Below the pieces are notes generated by a model. The model did not search any database. It saw only the letters and a list, made by a program, of their open reading frames with translations, and had not been told where the DNA came from. The translations under genes and the position numbers were made by a program. A stretch of 59,961 nucleotides of DNA from Bacillota bacterium (GTDB taxonomy: Bacteria; Bacillota; Clostridia; Acetivibrionales; DTU013): positions 1-59,961 of the forward strand of contig JAEZCA010000055.1 of NCBI GenBank assembly GCA_023412665.1. The letters are read 5' to 3'. Positions within the stretch are counted from its first letter, which is position 1, and each line of letters begins with the position of its first letter. Of the stretch, positions 50,849 to 59,296 are shown one piece after another.

Positions 50849-51745
50849 ATGATTTTTGATAGCCACTGCCATGTAACCCCTAATGGATATTTATCCTTAC
50901 AGAACAATTATTATTTAGATCAATTAGTTTTTTCTATGTCTGAGGCATCAGTGGATAAAGCTATAGTAATGTTAAATCCTTTTGTTCAAGAGCTAATGTG
51001 TGAGCCAAACCATTTGGTGCTCTTTATAGGCGAAAGCAAAGGAGGACGATTAGAATGCTTAACTTGTGGAAAATTATTATTTAAATGCGAGCATGATCCA
51101 TATCGGTCTTTAAATCTATCACTTCTTAATGAATCCCGTAAATTAAAGGGAAAAGTGTATCCATTTGTGTATCTTACAACATGTGCAAGTACCTATCAGC
51201 AAGAGATTGAATATTTTGAAAACAATCATTTTGATGAATTTTATGGATTTAAGTTCATTAGTACTTTTAACATGGTGTCTGTGTGTCAGCTCAAAGGAAT
51301 TCGAACAAGTAAGCCATTGTTATTCCACACAAAAAATGATGGTTATGCTGATGCAATAGATATTATTAATGTTACACAACACTTATCAACCCCGGTTATC
51401 TTAGCGCACTTTTGCTCCTTTAATAAAAAGGCACTTGAATTTGTTAACAAAAAAGATAGTATCTATTATACAGACGTAAGTCCTTTGCTGGATTTGAAAG
51501 ACAATTATGAGTCTCGTAATAACTTAAAGGTTTGTCCGGTATGGAATGATTATTCGCAGTTTTCATTTGAAACATTTATAAAGAGATATATTGAGTCAAC
51601 AAATCCGAATAAGCTATTGTTTGGCACAGATGCGCCATGGGGTAATATAAAGTCTGAAGTACAGTATTTTTTATCATTAGGTCTGCCGAAACACATTATT
51701 GATGATATTTGTTGTAATAATTTTAAAGAAATTGTAAAGGATTAG
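50849..51745 (+). CDS. Amidohydrolase-family (TIM-barrel) metal hydrolase
   Basis: About 298 residues. Metal ligands are visible: DSHCH at the N-terminus, VILAHFCS near residue 188 and LLFGTDAPWG near 257. This is the amidohydrolase-2 (decarboxylase or lactonase-like) pattern. Two extra Cys pairs (CLTCGKLLFKC near 72-80) suggest a structural metal, unusual for this family. ATG 50849 is preferred, with GGTGAT upstream; ATG 50837 is also in frame. It may trim the product or an activated intermediate. Confidence 0.75.
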   Translation: MIFDSHCHVTPNGYLSLQNNYYLDQLVFSMSEASVDKAIVMLNPFVQELMCEPNHLVLFIGESKGGRLECLTCGKLLFKCEHDPYRSLNLSLLNESRKLKGKVYPFVYLTTCASTYQQEIEYFENNHFDEFYGFKFISTFNMVSVCQLKGIRTSKPLLFHTKNDGYADAIDIINVTQHLSTPVILAHFCSFNKKALEFVNKKDSIYYTDVSPLLDLKDNYESRNNLKVCPVWNDYSQFSFETFIKRYIESTNPNKLLFGTDAPWGNIKSEVQYFLSLGLPKHIIDDICCNNFKEIVKD

Positions 51746-51796
51746 GGTATATCTATAATATTGATATCGAGTAGCTAGGGCTTGCTTAAAGTGAAA

Positions 51797-51840
51797 CCTG
51801 TTAATGCCTGTTTAAGCCTGTATAAAGGCCTGTATAAATA
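51797..51840 (+). promoter_or_regulatory. Four tandem CCTGTWWAA repeats upstream of hisRS-like gene
   Basis: Copies begin at 51797, 51807, 51817 and 51829 (CCTGTTAATG, CCTGTTTAAG, CCTGTATAAA, CCTGTATAAA). Spacing of 10, 10 and 12 bp puts them on about one face of the helix. They lie directly before the presumed -35 region of the histidyl-tRNA synthetase gene, as expected for an operator. No cognate regulator gene was identified. Confidence 0.5.
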
Positions 51841-51841
51841 C

Positions 51842-51870
51842 TGGATTTATTGTATATTTTATGATATAAT
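51842..51870 (+). promoter_or_regulatory. Probable promoter of hisRS-like gene
   Basis: A perfect TATAAT (51865-51870) with a weak -35 (TGGATT, 51842-51847) at 17 bp. The weak -35 next to tandem repeats suggests activator dependence or repression. The leader of about 115 nt before the ATG shows no evident T-box signature, though this was judged by eye only. Confidence 0.5.
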
Positions 51871-51994
51871 ATCGTAAATAACGTGAGCTGTGGAACAACA
51901 AGCGTAAGTTCGATATTTCTACTTGGAAGATATTTCCATAAGTAAGCCGTTTTTGAATTTGATTATGATTATTAATAGAAAGTAGGGAAATTTA

Positions 51995-53245
51995 ATGGGA
52001 ATTTCTACAACCCCAGTTAGAGGAACAAAAGATTATACACCAAAAGAAGCGGCAATACGAGACTATATTCAAAATATTATTCTAAATACTTATCAAAGAA
52101 GTGGATTTCAAAAAATTAACACTCCGATTATGGAAGATATTGTACGCCTCAATACGAGTGAAGGAGGCGAAAATCTTAACCTAATTTTTAAAATTCTTAA
52201 ACGTGGTCAAAAATTAAATTTGAATACTGTTAATCTGAATGAGAATGATTTAGTAGATAGTGGGTTACGTTATGACCTTACTCTACCGTTAGCTCGCTAT
52301 TTTGCTAATAACCAAAATGAGTTGCGATATCCATTCAAATGCATTCAAATAGATAAAGTATTTAGGGCTGAAAGGCCGCAGAAAGGTAGATTACGAGAAT
52401 TTTTTCAATGTGATATTGACATTATTGGTGATGACTCTATCAATGCTGAAATTGAATTGATTTATACGACATCTTTAGCACTATTAAATTTAGGCTTTTC
52501 TGATTTCACTGTTCGAATTAATGATCGCCGAATATTAACTAGCATTATTGCATATGCAGGATTTCAGAATGAAGATATAACAAATGTCTGCATAACTTTT
52601 GATAAGTTAGACAAAATCGGATTAGATGGTGTGAAGTCAGAGTTATTGCAAAAAGGATTTGAAACACAAATAGTAGAAAAATTTATTGATTTTGTTTCTA
52701 ATCCATTAATAAATAAGATAGAAAATATTGAAAGTTTTGTTATTGATCGTAAAATTATTGAGGATATTAAAATGGTTTTAACTACAGTTAAGACTTTATC
52801 AAGAGGAAAATATTCAATACAATATGATATGTCACTTGTTCGTGGAATGGGTTATTATACTGGTATGGTATTTGAAATTGTAAGTCCTCTTTTCTCATCA
52901 TCAATTGCAGGTGGTGGACGATATGACAAAATGATAGGAAAGTTTTTGAATAAGCAAATTCCAGCCGTAGGTTTCTCCATAGGTTTTGAGCGGATTGCTA
53001 GTATCATCGTAGAAACTAGTATGATTAACATATCTAAAAATAAAAGTATAGCTCTTTTATATAGTGAAAACGACTTATTTTGTAATGTAATAGCGGAAGC
53101 AGAATCACTCAAAGTGGAAAACTATGATGTTGCTCTCATAAAAAGAAGTAAAAACCTTGGTAAACAGTTTACAAATCTACAAAAAGAAGGGTTTGATTTT
53201 GCATTTATTTTTGGGGATAAAAAACTTAAAAATTTAAAAGTATAA
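51995..53245 (+). CDS. hisS: Histidyl-tRNA synthetase paralogue
   Basis: 416 residues. Class II motif 2 is VFRAERPQKGRLREFFQCDID, here broken as VFRAERPQKG and RLREFFQCDID. The histidine-specific loop is LVRGMGYYTGMVFEI, motif 3 is AVGFSIGFERIAS, and AGGGRYDKMIG precedes it, so catalytic parts are intact. HisZ lacks several of these, making a true HisRS more likely. The C-terminal anticodon-binding domain is present but ends early (Asp-Lys-Lys-Leu-Lys-Asn-Leu-Lys-Val). Located in a product locus with its own promoter, it could be a resistant copy for self-protection or supply His-tRNA to biosynthesis. Confidence 0.85.
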   Translation: MGISTTPVRGTKDYTPKEAAIRDYIQNIILNTYQRSGFQKINTPIMEDIVRLNTSEGGENLNLIFKILKRGQKLNLNTVNLNENDLVDSGLRYDLTLPLARYFANNQNELRYPFKCIQIDKVFRAERPQKGRLREFFQCDIDIIGDDSINAEIELIYTTSLALLNLGFSDFTVRINDRRILTSIIAYAGFQNEDITNVCITFDKLDKIGLDGVKSELLQKGFETQIVEKFIDFVSNPLINKIENIESFVIDRKIIEDIKMVLTTVKTLSRGKYSIQYDMSLVRGMGYYTGMVFEIVSPLFSSSIAGGGRYDKMIGKFLNKQIPAVGFSIGFERIASIIVETSMINISKNKSIALLYSENDLFCNVIAEAESLKVENYDVALIKRSKNLGKQFTNLQKEGFDFAFIFGDKKLKNLKV

Positions 53246-53770
53246 ATCTGAATATTTATGCTCTCTAAATAAGCGAGAGGAGACTATAGAACAAATGTTG
53301 GGTATGATGCCTGTGATAGAAAGCAATATCCATGCAATCGGCAAAGCAAATCAATGGTTCACCAGCTATATTGCCGATGCTTATGTTAGGGTATTATCCT
53401 AAGCTATTCTTGATTGGGCGGCGAACTCAGGCAGGAATTGCCGGAGAGAAGCGTAAGAAGGATATATGAATACTTGAGGGCGAAGGTTTATTAAAAGAGG
53501 AGGACGTTTCAAGAAGTACACTGTCAAGGCATCTTCTCAAGATTGGCTTTTGAGCTTCAGATCTCAAGCATGAGAAGATAAAAGGAGCCGGCAGAAGGTT
53601 TCAGAAAAGCGAGCGTAACACGTTGTGACAGGCGGACATAAAATCTGGTTCTTCCTACGATAAAAGGCGAGAAAAACGGACCATGCAGGCAATCAAGACG
53701 ATGCAATAGGGCTTGTATACCATGCCAAGTTTTATGACAACTAAAGGCTGAATATAAAATAATCATTTTC
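53246..53770 (+). pseudogene. IS481-like transposase remnant
   Basis: Separate frames read EGLLKEEDVSRSTLSRHLLK (helix-turn-helix region), GRRFQK and a Trp-Gln-Ala-Asp-Ile-Lys-Ser-Gly stretch (first catalytic Asp region of an rve-type integrase core). Several stops and frame changes lie between them. No intact gene; the element boundaries could not be found. Confidence 0.55.
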
Positions 53771-54053
53771 TAATTGAATGTTTTCAGCCACTGTTTCAAA
53801 CAGTATTGTTATCCCATTCCGATACCTCTTTTGGAACTATTTCTTTACTGGTTGCCTCAATCACTTCATGGTTCCGCTAGCAAGTTCTATGGTATTTCTT
53901 GTCATAACAATCGATACTTTTTCTTAGGACAAAAAGCGCCACTAATCGAAAGAAGACGGTTTGTTATGATGAAACAAATCATGTAGCAGCTTTGTGCTGT
54001 GTGTTGGAACGCAAGGGATACAAAACATTACCTTCCTTGATGTAAATGTCAGA
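53771..54053. other. Unassigned sequence between transposase remnants
   Basis: No gene recognised on either strand; short open frames here lack ribosome binding sites. Probably more mobile-element debris. Confidence 0.35.
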
Positions 54054-54300
54054 AGATGAAAGAGTTCTGTTCATGGCAGATAAGGCGTCATGAATTCTTG
54101 CGTCAATTCTTTCAAGCCCGGCAATTTTGTCAGTATATATACCAAATACATATATGGATTGAGTTGATTAGTTTTGACAGACTCAATTATGCTGTAGACA
54201 ATGGTACTATCCTTAACTCCCCGGGTTGTGTCTGTTGTTTTGGGTAACATGAACTTCTTGCATTCCGGAACTTTATTTTCCGAGCACCCATTTACCATTA
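54054..54300 (-). pseudogene. IS66-family transposase C-terminal remnant
   Basis: On the - strand the frame ending near 54071 contains KDSTIVYSIIESVKTNQLNP and YMYLVYILTKLPG, the conserved end of IS66 transposases (Ile-Tyr-Ser-Ile-Ile-Glu-x-x-Lys-x-Asn-x-Leu-x-Pro). The rest of the gene is missing. Confidence 0.65.
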
Positions 54301-54510
54301 ATGGTGTTTCATGGTTGAACGGGTGAGTCTGTAGCTCTGGCCTTGAGAAACCTACAAGTGGCGATGGTGTATCAGATGATCACGTTCCTTTTCTCGTAGC
54401 ATTCCGAGATTACTTGAAACAGCAGTTGCGAACCTTCTTTTTCAAAGGTCAACCCCATTCGTCGCAGATTAAGATATCCGTTTTATCTAACTGCTTCATG
54501 AACTGTTTGT
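54301..54510 (-). pseudogene. IS21 IstB-type helper ATPase remnant
   Basis: Two - strand frames give DKTDILICDEWG (Walker B area) and KEGSQLLFQVISECYEKRNV, matching the middle of IstB proteins, separated by a frameshift and followed by a stop. It lies directly against the IS66 remnant, so one element probably inserted in or recombined with another. Confidence 0.62.
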
Positions 54511-55097
54511 GTTCACCCTTAACCTTATTTCATACATCACCCTAATTGTCAGTTTGGTGTTGTTATTTATAATTGTTGGCGCTTAGCTTTGTTCTCAATA
54601 TTTGAAATTCCCTTACTTTCTGGCTCGATCACATATTGAGTAAAAGAGAAAGTGTACTTAACAACACCAACAGAGAGAACGATCAAAAGATGTCCAGTTG
54701 GCTTCATGCTTCGATACAGGGATAACGAGAAATAAAAGCGTTGAATCTTGAAATTACGCAAGAACAGAAATTTATGCAGTATTTAATAATTATGTTTCAT
54801 ATTACTGAAAATGGGCCAATTATTGGACGGCGCGTGTTTTAGTTATTCCCAAAATTTAAGATCAATTTTTCATGCAATTTTGGCTTTACTTCATAGGTGG
54901 TCTGCTTATTATCAACGGTAATTTAAAAATCAGCAATTTGCTTATTTTTTCCATGTATTTCGGTATACTTTTTTAATGCGGTTAAAACAGTATCCAGTAC
55001 CGATGTGGATTTACAATACTCTTGTTTACTTGCAATTAATCAGGTAGTAACAACAGATTAATTTATATTATAAATATAAAAAGAAAGAAGTGATATT
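54511..55097. other. AT-rich spacer before the C39/BtrH-like gene
   Basis: No gene recognised. It holds an inverted pair of GTTGGTGTTGTTA-like segments: TTTGGTGTTGTTA near 54552 and TAACAACACCAA near 54659. These may be ends of a lost element. A ribosome binding site (AAGAAAG) precedes the next ATG. Confidence 0.35.
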
Positions 55098-56099
55098 ATG
55101 CAAACTTGTCTTCCCGTTGAATATCCTCCAATAACATCTTTTCCAGCAATAGCTAACTCATTATCTATACTGTGGGTTAATAGAGATAATGTTCTTCCTT
55201 GGATTAGTGATCATTATATACAATTACTAATTAGACCTCATCATCCTTTAACAAGATCGGATTTCTATGATCAAGCAGATATCGATAATTTTATCACTAC
55301 TGGAAACCATTGCCCTTTTATAGGTTGGTTAAGAAATAATCAAACAACAGCACGATTTACAGACTTTTCAGGTTATATAGAATATCAAATAAATCATGGC
55401 TATTATATAGATGCCTGCCTTGATAATTTTTATTTAAGTTGTTCAAGTTTCTACAATAAAGAACACTTTATTCACCAGACATTCATTTATGGTTATGATA
55501 GTGAAAAAAGGCAAGTATTTGTATCGGATTTTTACGATGCGAGTAAGTATGCAAGAAAAATTGTAAGTTATAATGATATTAATAAAAGCATCGAAGGAAT
55601 AGATTATCATATTAACCTATATAAATATGAAGATTGTGATTATAAAATAAATCTTGATCTATTAAAATTAACAATTGAGGATTATATTAATTGTAGAGAT
55701 AGTTTAAAGAAATTTGAATTTTCTTATCCAAGTTATAATAAAGATGTTCTATATGGATTAGATTTTTACAGTTATATTATAGATGTTTTTAGCGAAGAAG
55801 AATATATTGATTTAAGACCTTTTCATATATTATGTGATCACAAGAAAATGATGAAGATACGATTAGACTACTTAAAAAAATTATACGCTTATGATAATAG
55901 TAAGATTGAACTTATTTGTGAAAGAAATGATTCACTAATTACAAAATCGTTAACGCTAAGAAATATGGTGATAAAATATAATACTAATCATAATAATGAC
56001 CTATTATACAAAATAAAGACGGAATGTAGTTCTTTACAGAAATTTGATTTTTATTTATTTACAGATTTATTGAGTTATATTATAGATAACCAAAACTAA
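55098..56099 (+). CDS. BtrH/C39-peptidase-fold-like protein
   Basis: 333 residues. Residues about 95-185 contain a papain-like pattern: INHGYYIDACLDNFYLS, then FIHQTFIYGYDSEKRQVFVSD. This resembles the N-terminal domain of butirosin BtrH and C39-like proteins (a His in HQ..., then Gly-Tyr-Asp and Val-x-Asp). BtrH-type proteins move an acyl group from a carrier protein to an amine. The C-terminal 130 residues are helical. The expected catalytic Cys near the N-terminus may be Cys4. Lies between IS remnants but is itself intact. The substrate could be the carrier protein at 36925. Confidence 0.5.
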   Translation: MQTCLPVEYPPITSFPAIANSLSILWVNRDNVLPWISDHYIQLLIRPHHPLTRSDFYDQADIDNFITTGNHCPFIGWLRNNQTTARFTDFSGYIEYQINHGYYIDACLDNFYLSCSSFYNKEHFIHQTFIYGYDSEKRQVFVSDFYDASKYARKIVSYNDINKSIEGIDYHINLYKYEDCDYKINLDLLKLTIEDYINCRDSLKKFEFSYPSYNKDVLYGLDFYSYIIDVFSEEEYIDLRPFHILCDHKKMMKIRLDYLKKLYAYDNSKIELICERNDSLITKSLTLRNMVIKYNTNHNNDLLYKIKTECSSLQKFDFYLFTDLLSYIIDNQN

Positions 56100-56159
56100 A
56101 GTTAGAATTATTGGCCTTACTCTGATTTGATGGACACATAGAAACCCACTATAATAAAA

Positions 56160-57297
56160 AATGGAGTGAAAAGTATGAAGTAGCAGGGAAAATACGATAA
56201 GGCATTCAAGGAACATGTTGTCTTAAGGATATTAGCAAAGGAAACAACCACCAGTAAAATGACTGAAGAAATGGGAGTTCACTACGTCGGTCAGAGATTG
56301 GTGTTTATGGCAATTTAAAAATACAGAATATTGCAACACTGCAATTTATATACATATGCCTTGTATGCAGAATTATATTTCACAAGAATCATTTTATCAA
56401 ACATTAATGAACGAGCCTTAGGCTTGGGTTTGACAAAACGCTTCTTATGAAAGAACTTTTTTACAACAAGGCTATGTATAATAATGCATAATTATTGCAG
56501 TTAATCCATACACAAATATACTGCATGTTTTTGCAAAATAAAATTGTTCTAAACAGCAGGCGCAGCTAGGAGAATAGAAAGCTTCTGAGCACTATTATTA
56601 AATATTTGAGGACACCCGGAAAGTTTATGGTGCACCAAGGATAACAAAGAATCTACCGGAAGATCAAAGGGCCAGTGTGGGGCGTGTGGCCCGTCTGATT
56701 CGTTCAAATGGGATCAAGTCAAAGGTTGTAAGGAAATACAGGGCAAGGCAACAACAAATTCAAATCATAATCTACCAGTAGCCGAGAATCTGTTAAACCA
56801 GGACTTTGCATCTGACAGACCGAATGATAAATGGGTATCAGACATTACATATATCGGGACGGATGAAGGATGGCTGTACCTGGCCGGCGTTATGGTTTTA
56901 CATGGCAGAAAGCTTGTTTGATGGGCAATGGACAGCCGGATGAAGAGAGAGTTGGTGTCATCTGCTCTGAAACAGGCGATTGGAAGGATGGGAGCAAGTG
57001 CAGGATTGATGGTACATTCAGAATTGTGGTGTTCAGTATGCCAGCAAGGAGTACCAGAAGCTCTGGAAAAGCACTGATTTATCTGTAGTATGAGCATGAA
57101 GGGAAACTATTATGATAACGCACCAATGGAAACTTTTTGGGTAAACTGAAGATGGAATGGCTAAACGATTACAGATTCAAGGCTCGAGATGAGGCTAAAA
57201 ATGCAGTTTTCGAATACATGGAATTGTTTTACAACAGGAATCGGCTGCATTCGACAAACAGTTATATACCACCTTTTAAGCTGAAAGATTCAGCATG
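56160..57297 (+). pseudogene. IS3-family (orfA/orfB) transposase remnant
   Basis: Fragments of orfA (YDKAFKEHVVLRILAKETT, near 56200) and of orfB are visible. The orfB pieces are ENLLNQDFASDRPNDKWVSD, DITYIGTDEGWLYLAGVM, GNYYDNAPMETFW, MELFYNRNRLHSTNSYIPP and the end. They fit an IS3-type DDE transposase, with frameshifts and internal stops. The last part (57110-57297) is the best preserved. Not functional. Confidence 0.75.
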
Positions 57298-57588
57298 ATA
57301 GAGATTCGGAGAGAAATGAAGATTGAGGGGTTCTCCGTGTCCACAATTGCGGAGTAAGGTCAAGCCGAAGATGATCGGCAGAAAGAACAAAAAATCTTAA
57401 AGAGCCATATGCTGTTTTGCATAAAAACGGTGTCACACCTGATCAATATTCAACACTTATGGGGAAAATAATTGGAGAGAATCGGGAAAAATAAAGTGAC
57501 AATTATTATTAACCAAGGTGGCTTGTCTATTCACAGCAGTATCGAGCTCAAAATAATTGTTCAATGAGAGGTTTTAGCATTTTCAAAC
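57298..57588 (+). other. Spacer before phosphopantetheinyl transferase gene
   Basis: Contains a short resolvase- or helix-turn-helix-like fragment (RKNKKS..., AVLHKNGVTPDQYS..., near 57396-57480) of no clear origin. A GAGAGG sequence lies 17 nt before the ATG. No consensus promoter seen. Confidence 0.3.
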
Positions 57589-58266
57589 ATGTACAAAATT
57601 TATTTTACTGAGTTGAATGAAGATATTGATAAATCTGTATTCTCAAAGCTATCATTATTTGTCTCAACAGAAAAGCAACATCGCATCAAAGACATGAATT
57701 TTTTAATTGATCAAAAGTTGACTATTTACCCAGAAGTGCTGGTTAGAGCCCTGGCTTGCAGGTTATACGAAGTGAAAAATGATGGGTTGAGCTTTACCCA
57801 AAATGCACATGGTAAACCGCAGCTCGTAGAATTTTCACAATTTCATTTTAACATTTCACATACAAGGAATGCCATGGCAGTTGCTATTGCAGAAAAAGCG
57901 ATAGGCATTGATATTGAACGGATAAAAGAAGCAGATTTCAATATTGCCCGTCGTTTTTTCACTGAACAGGAGCAGGCATATATTTTTTTTGATAAAGCTC
58001 ATAAAGATATTGAACGTCAAAGAAGGTTTTATGAGATTTGGACACAAAAAGAAGCATATATAAAGTATATTGGCAAAGGTTTATCAATCCCACTAAAATC
58101 TTTTGATGTGACAGAAATTAGTATGCGAGACAGAACATGTTGCATAGAAAAGGAAGAATATATAATTTCCATTTGTAGCAAAGATGCAATATGCAGGAAG
58201 AATGTTATAATAGCGGAATTATCTGAATCAGGTTTATTAGAATTGGCGTTCTCGGTGTTAAACTGA
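57589..58266 (+). CDS. Sfp-type 4'-phosphopantetheinyl transferase
   Basis: 225 residues with the usual Sfp size. FNISHTRN (near residue 85), IGIDIERIKE (Mg-binding Asp and Glu near 107) and FYEIWTQKEAYIKYIGKGL (near 148) are the three family motifs. It converts apo-carrier proteins to their active form, the obvious substrate being the carrier protein at 36925, about 20 kb away. Separation from the main operon by IS debris suggests the locus has been stretched by insertions. Confidence 0.88.
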   Translation: MYKIYFTELNEDIDKSVFSKLSLFVSTEKQHRIKDMNFLIDQKLTIYPEVLVRALACRLYEVKNDGLSFTQNAHGKPQLVEFSQFHFNISHTRNAMAVAIAEKAIGIDIERIKEADFNIARRFFTEQEQAYIFFDKAHKDIERQRRFYEIWTQKEAYIKYIGKGLSIPLKSFDVTEISMRDRTCCIEKEEYIISICSKDAICRKNVIIAELSESGLLELAFSVLN

Positions 58267-58311
58267 TTTTAAAATTGTCGAAAATGGTTAACTCAGAAAA
58301 TCTGCTGTAAA

Positions 58312-58357
58312 CGGTCAATAGAAATACAGCATTTTCGGCCAACAAAAATGCAGCATT
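58312..58357. repeat. IS21 terminal multiple repeats
   Basis: CGGTCAATAGAAATACAGCA (58312-58331) and CGGCCAACAAAAATGCAGCA (58336-58355) match at most positions and share the following TT. Such direct repeats at the ends of IS21 elements bind the transposase. Confidence 0.65.
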
Positions 58358-58422
58358 ACGCCACCTGATTTTCTGGAAATTCTTTGCTGCATTTTGCACT
58401 TTGTTATCAGAGGAAGAAGACC

Positions 58423-59172
58423 TCACAGCCTCAGTATCCTCTCCCGATGAGCCAAACGGTAACTATCTCCGTCCATGTCAAAAACTTCGCATTTGTGCAT
58501 TAACCTGTCCAACATAGCTGTTGTGATAACCGGATCTCCCATGAATTCTCCACATTCTGCAACACCTTTGTTGGAGGACAGGATGATGGAGGTTTGCTGA
58601 TACAGCTGGTTTACGACGCCAAAAAGCATGTTTGCTTCGCTCCTTGTAACCGGCTGGAATCCAACTTCATCAATAATGACCAAGTCAGCTTGGGTAAGTT
58701 TTTTAAGTTTCTGCCTGCTTTTCGCAGATATCTCCAGAGTCCGGAATATGTGAACCAACTGTTCCATGTGTATGAATACTGTTTTGTAGCCAGCATTCAC
58801 GGCAGCAATTCCAAGAGAAACGGCTAAGTGCGTTTTGCCGACACTGGGAGGACCGATGAAAAGAATGTTGAATGCACTTTCCAGCCAGCTGAGTTCCATG
58901 AGTTGAAGCATGTGCTTCTTTGAGACACTCTTCTGGAAACCGAAATCGAACTCTTCCAGCGTTGCCATATACGGGAATCCGGCATCCTTCATTCTCTTGC
59001 TTCTGGCCTTGTCCGACAGGTTATCCCGTTCTTTAGCCAGTAAAGCTTGTATTGTTTTCAAGGAACTCCATTCTTCTTTCTGTGACCTTTCTAACAGTTC
59101 ACTGAGTGCCTCAGCAGCATGTTTCATGTTCAGTGAGAGCAACTGTTCCTGTACTTCTGATAAAAGGGGCAT
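58423..59172 (-). CDS. istB: IstB-family ATP-binding transposition helper
   Basis: 249 residues. Walker A is GPPSVGKTHLAVSLG near residue 107, Walker B is DLVIIDEVGFQPV near 170, and IILSSNKGVAECGEF follows. It assists the IstA transposase in target choice. Full length for the family, so the helper looks intact. The decayed IstB fragment at 54301 is a different, older copy. Confidence 0.92.
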   Translation of the reverse strand: MPLLSEVQEQLLSLNMKHAAEALSELLERSQKEEWSSLKTIQALLAKERDNLSDKARSKRMKDAGFPYMATLEEFDFGFQKSVSKKHMLQLMELSWLESAFNILFIGPPSVGKTHLAVSLGIAAVNAGYKTVFIHMEQLVHIFRTLEISAKSRQKLKKLTQADLVIIDEVGFQPVTRSEANMLFGVVNQLYQQTSIILSSNKGVAECGEFMGDPVITTAMLDRLMHKCEVFDMDGDSYRLAHRERILRL

Positions 59173-59296
59173 TAAAAATCACCCCTTTCATTGCCCGGCC
59201 ATATTCGGATAATGCTCTTTTCTTCGCTATAGCACAGCTGTCTTTAATACCGTAACATTAGGGTATTTCGAGAGTTCTTCCAGTTCTGTTTCCGCC

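Noticed and set aside
51995..53245. Reading the HisRS-like gene as HisZ (ATP phosphoribosyltransferase regulator)
   Set aside because: The histidine loop and motif 2 residues are intact and an anticodon-domain tail is present; no hisG or other histidine genes are nearby.
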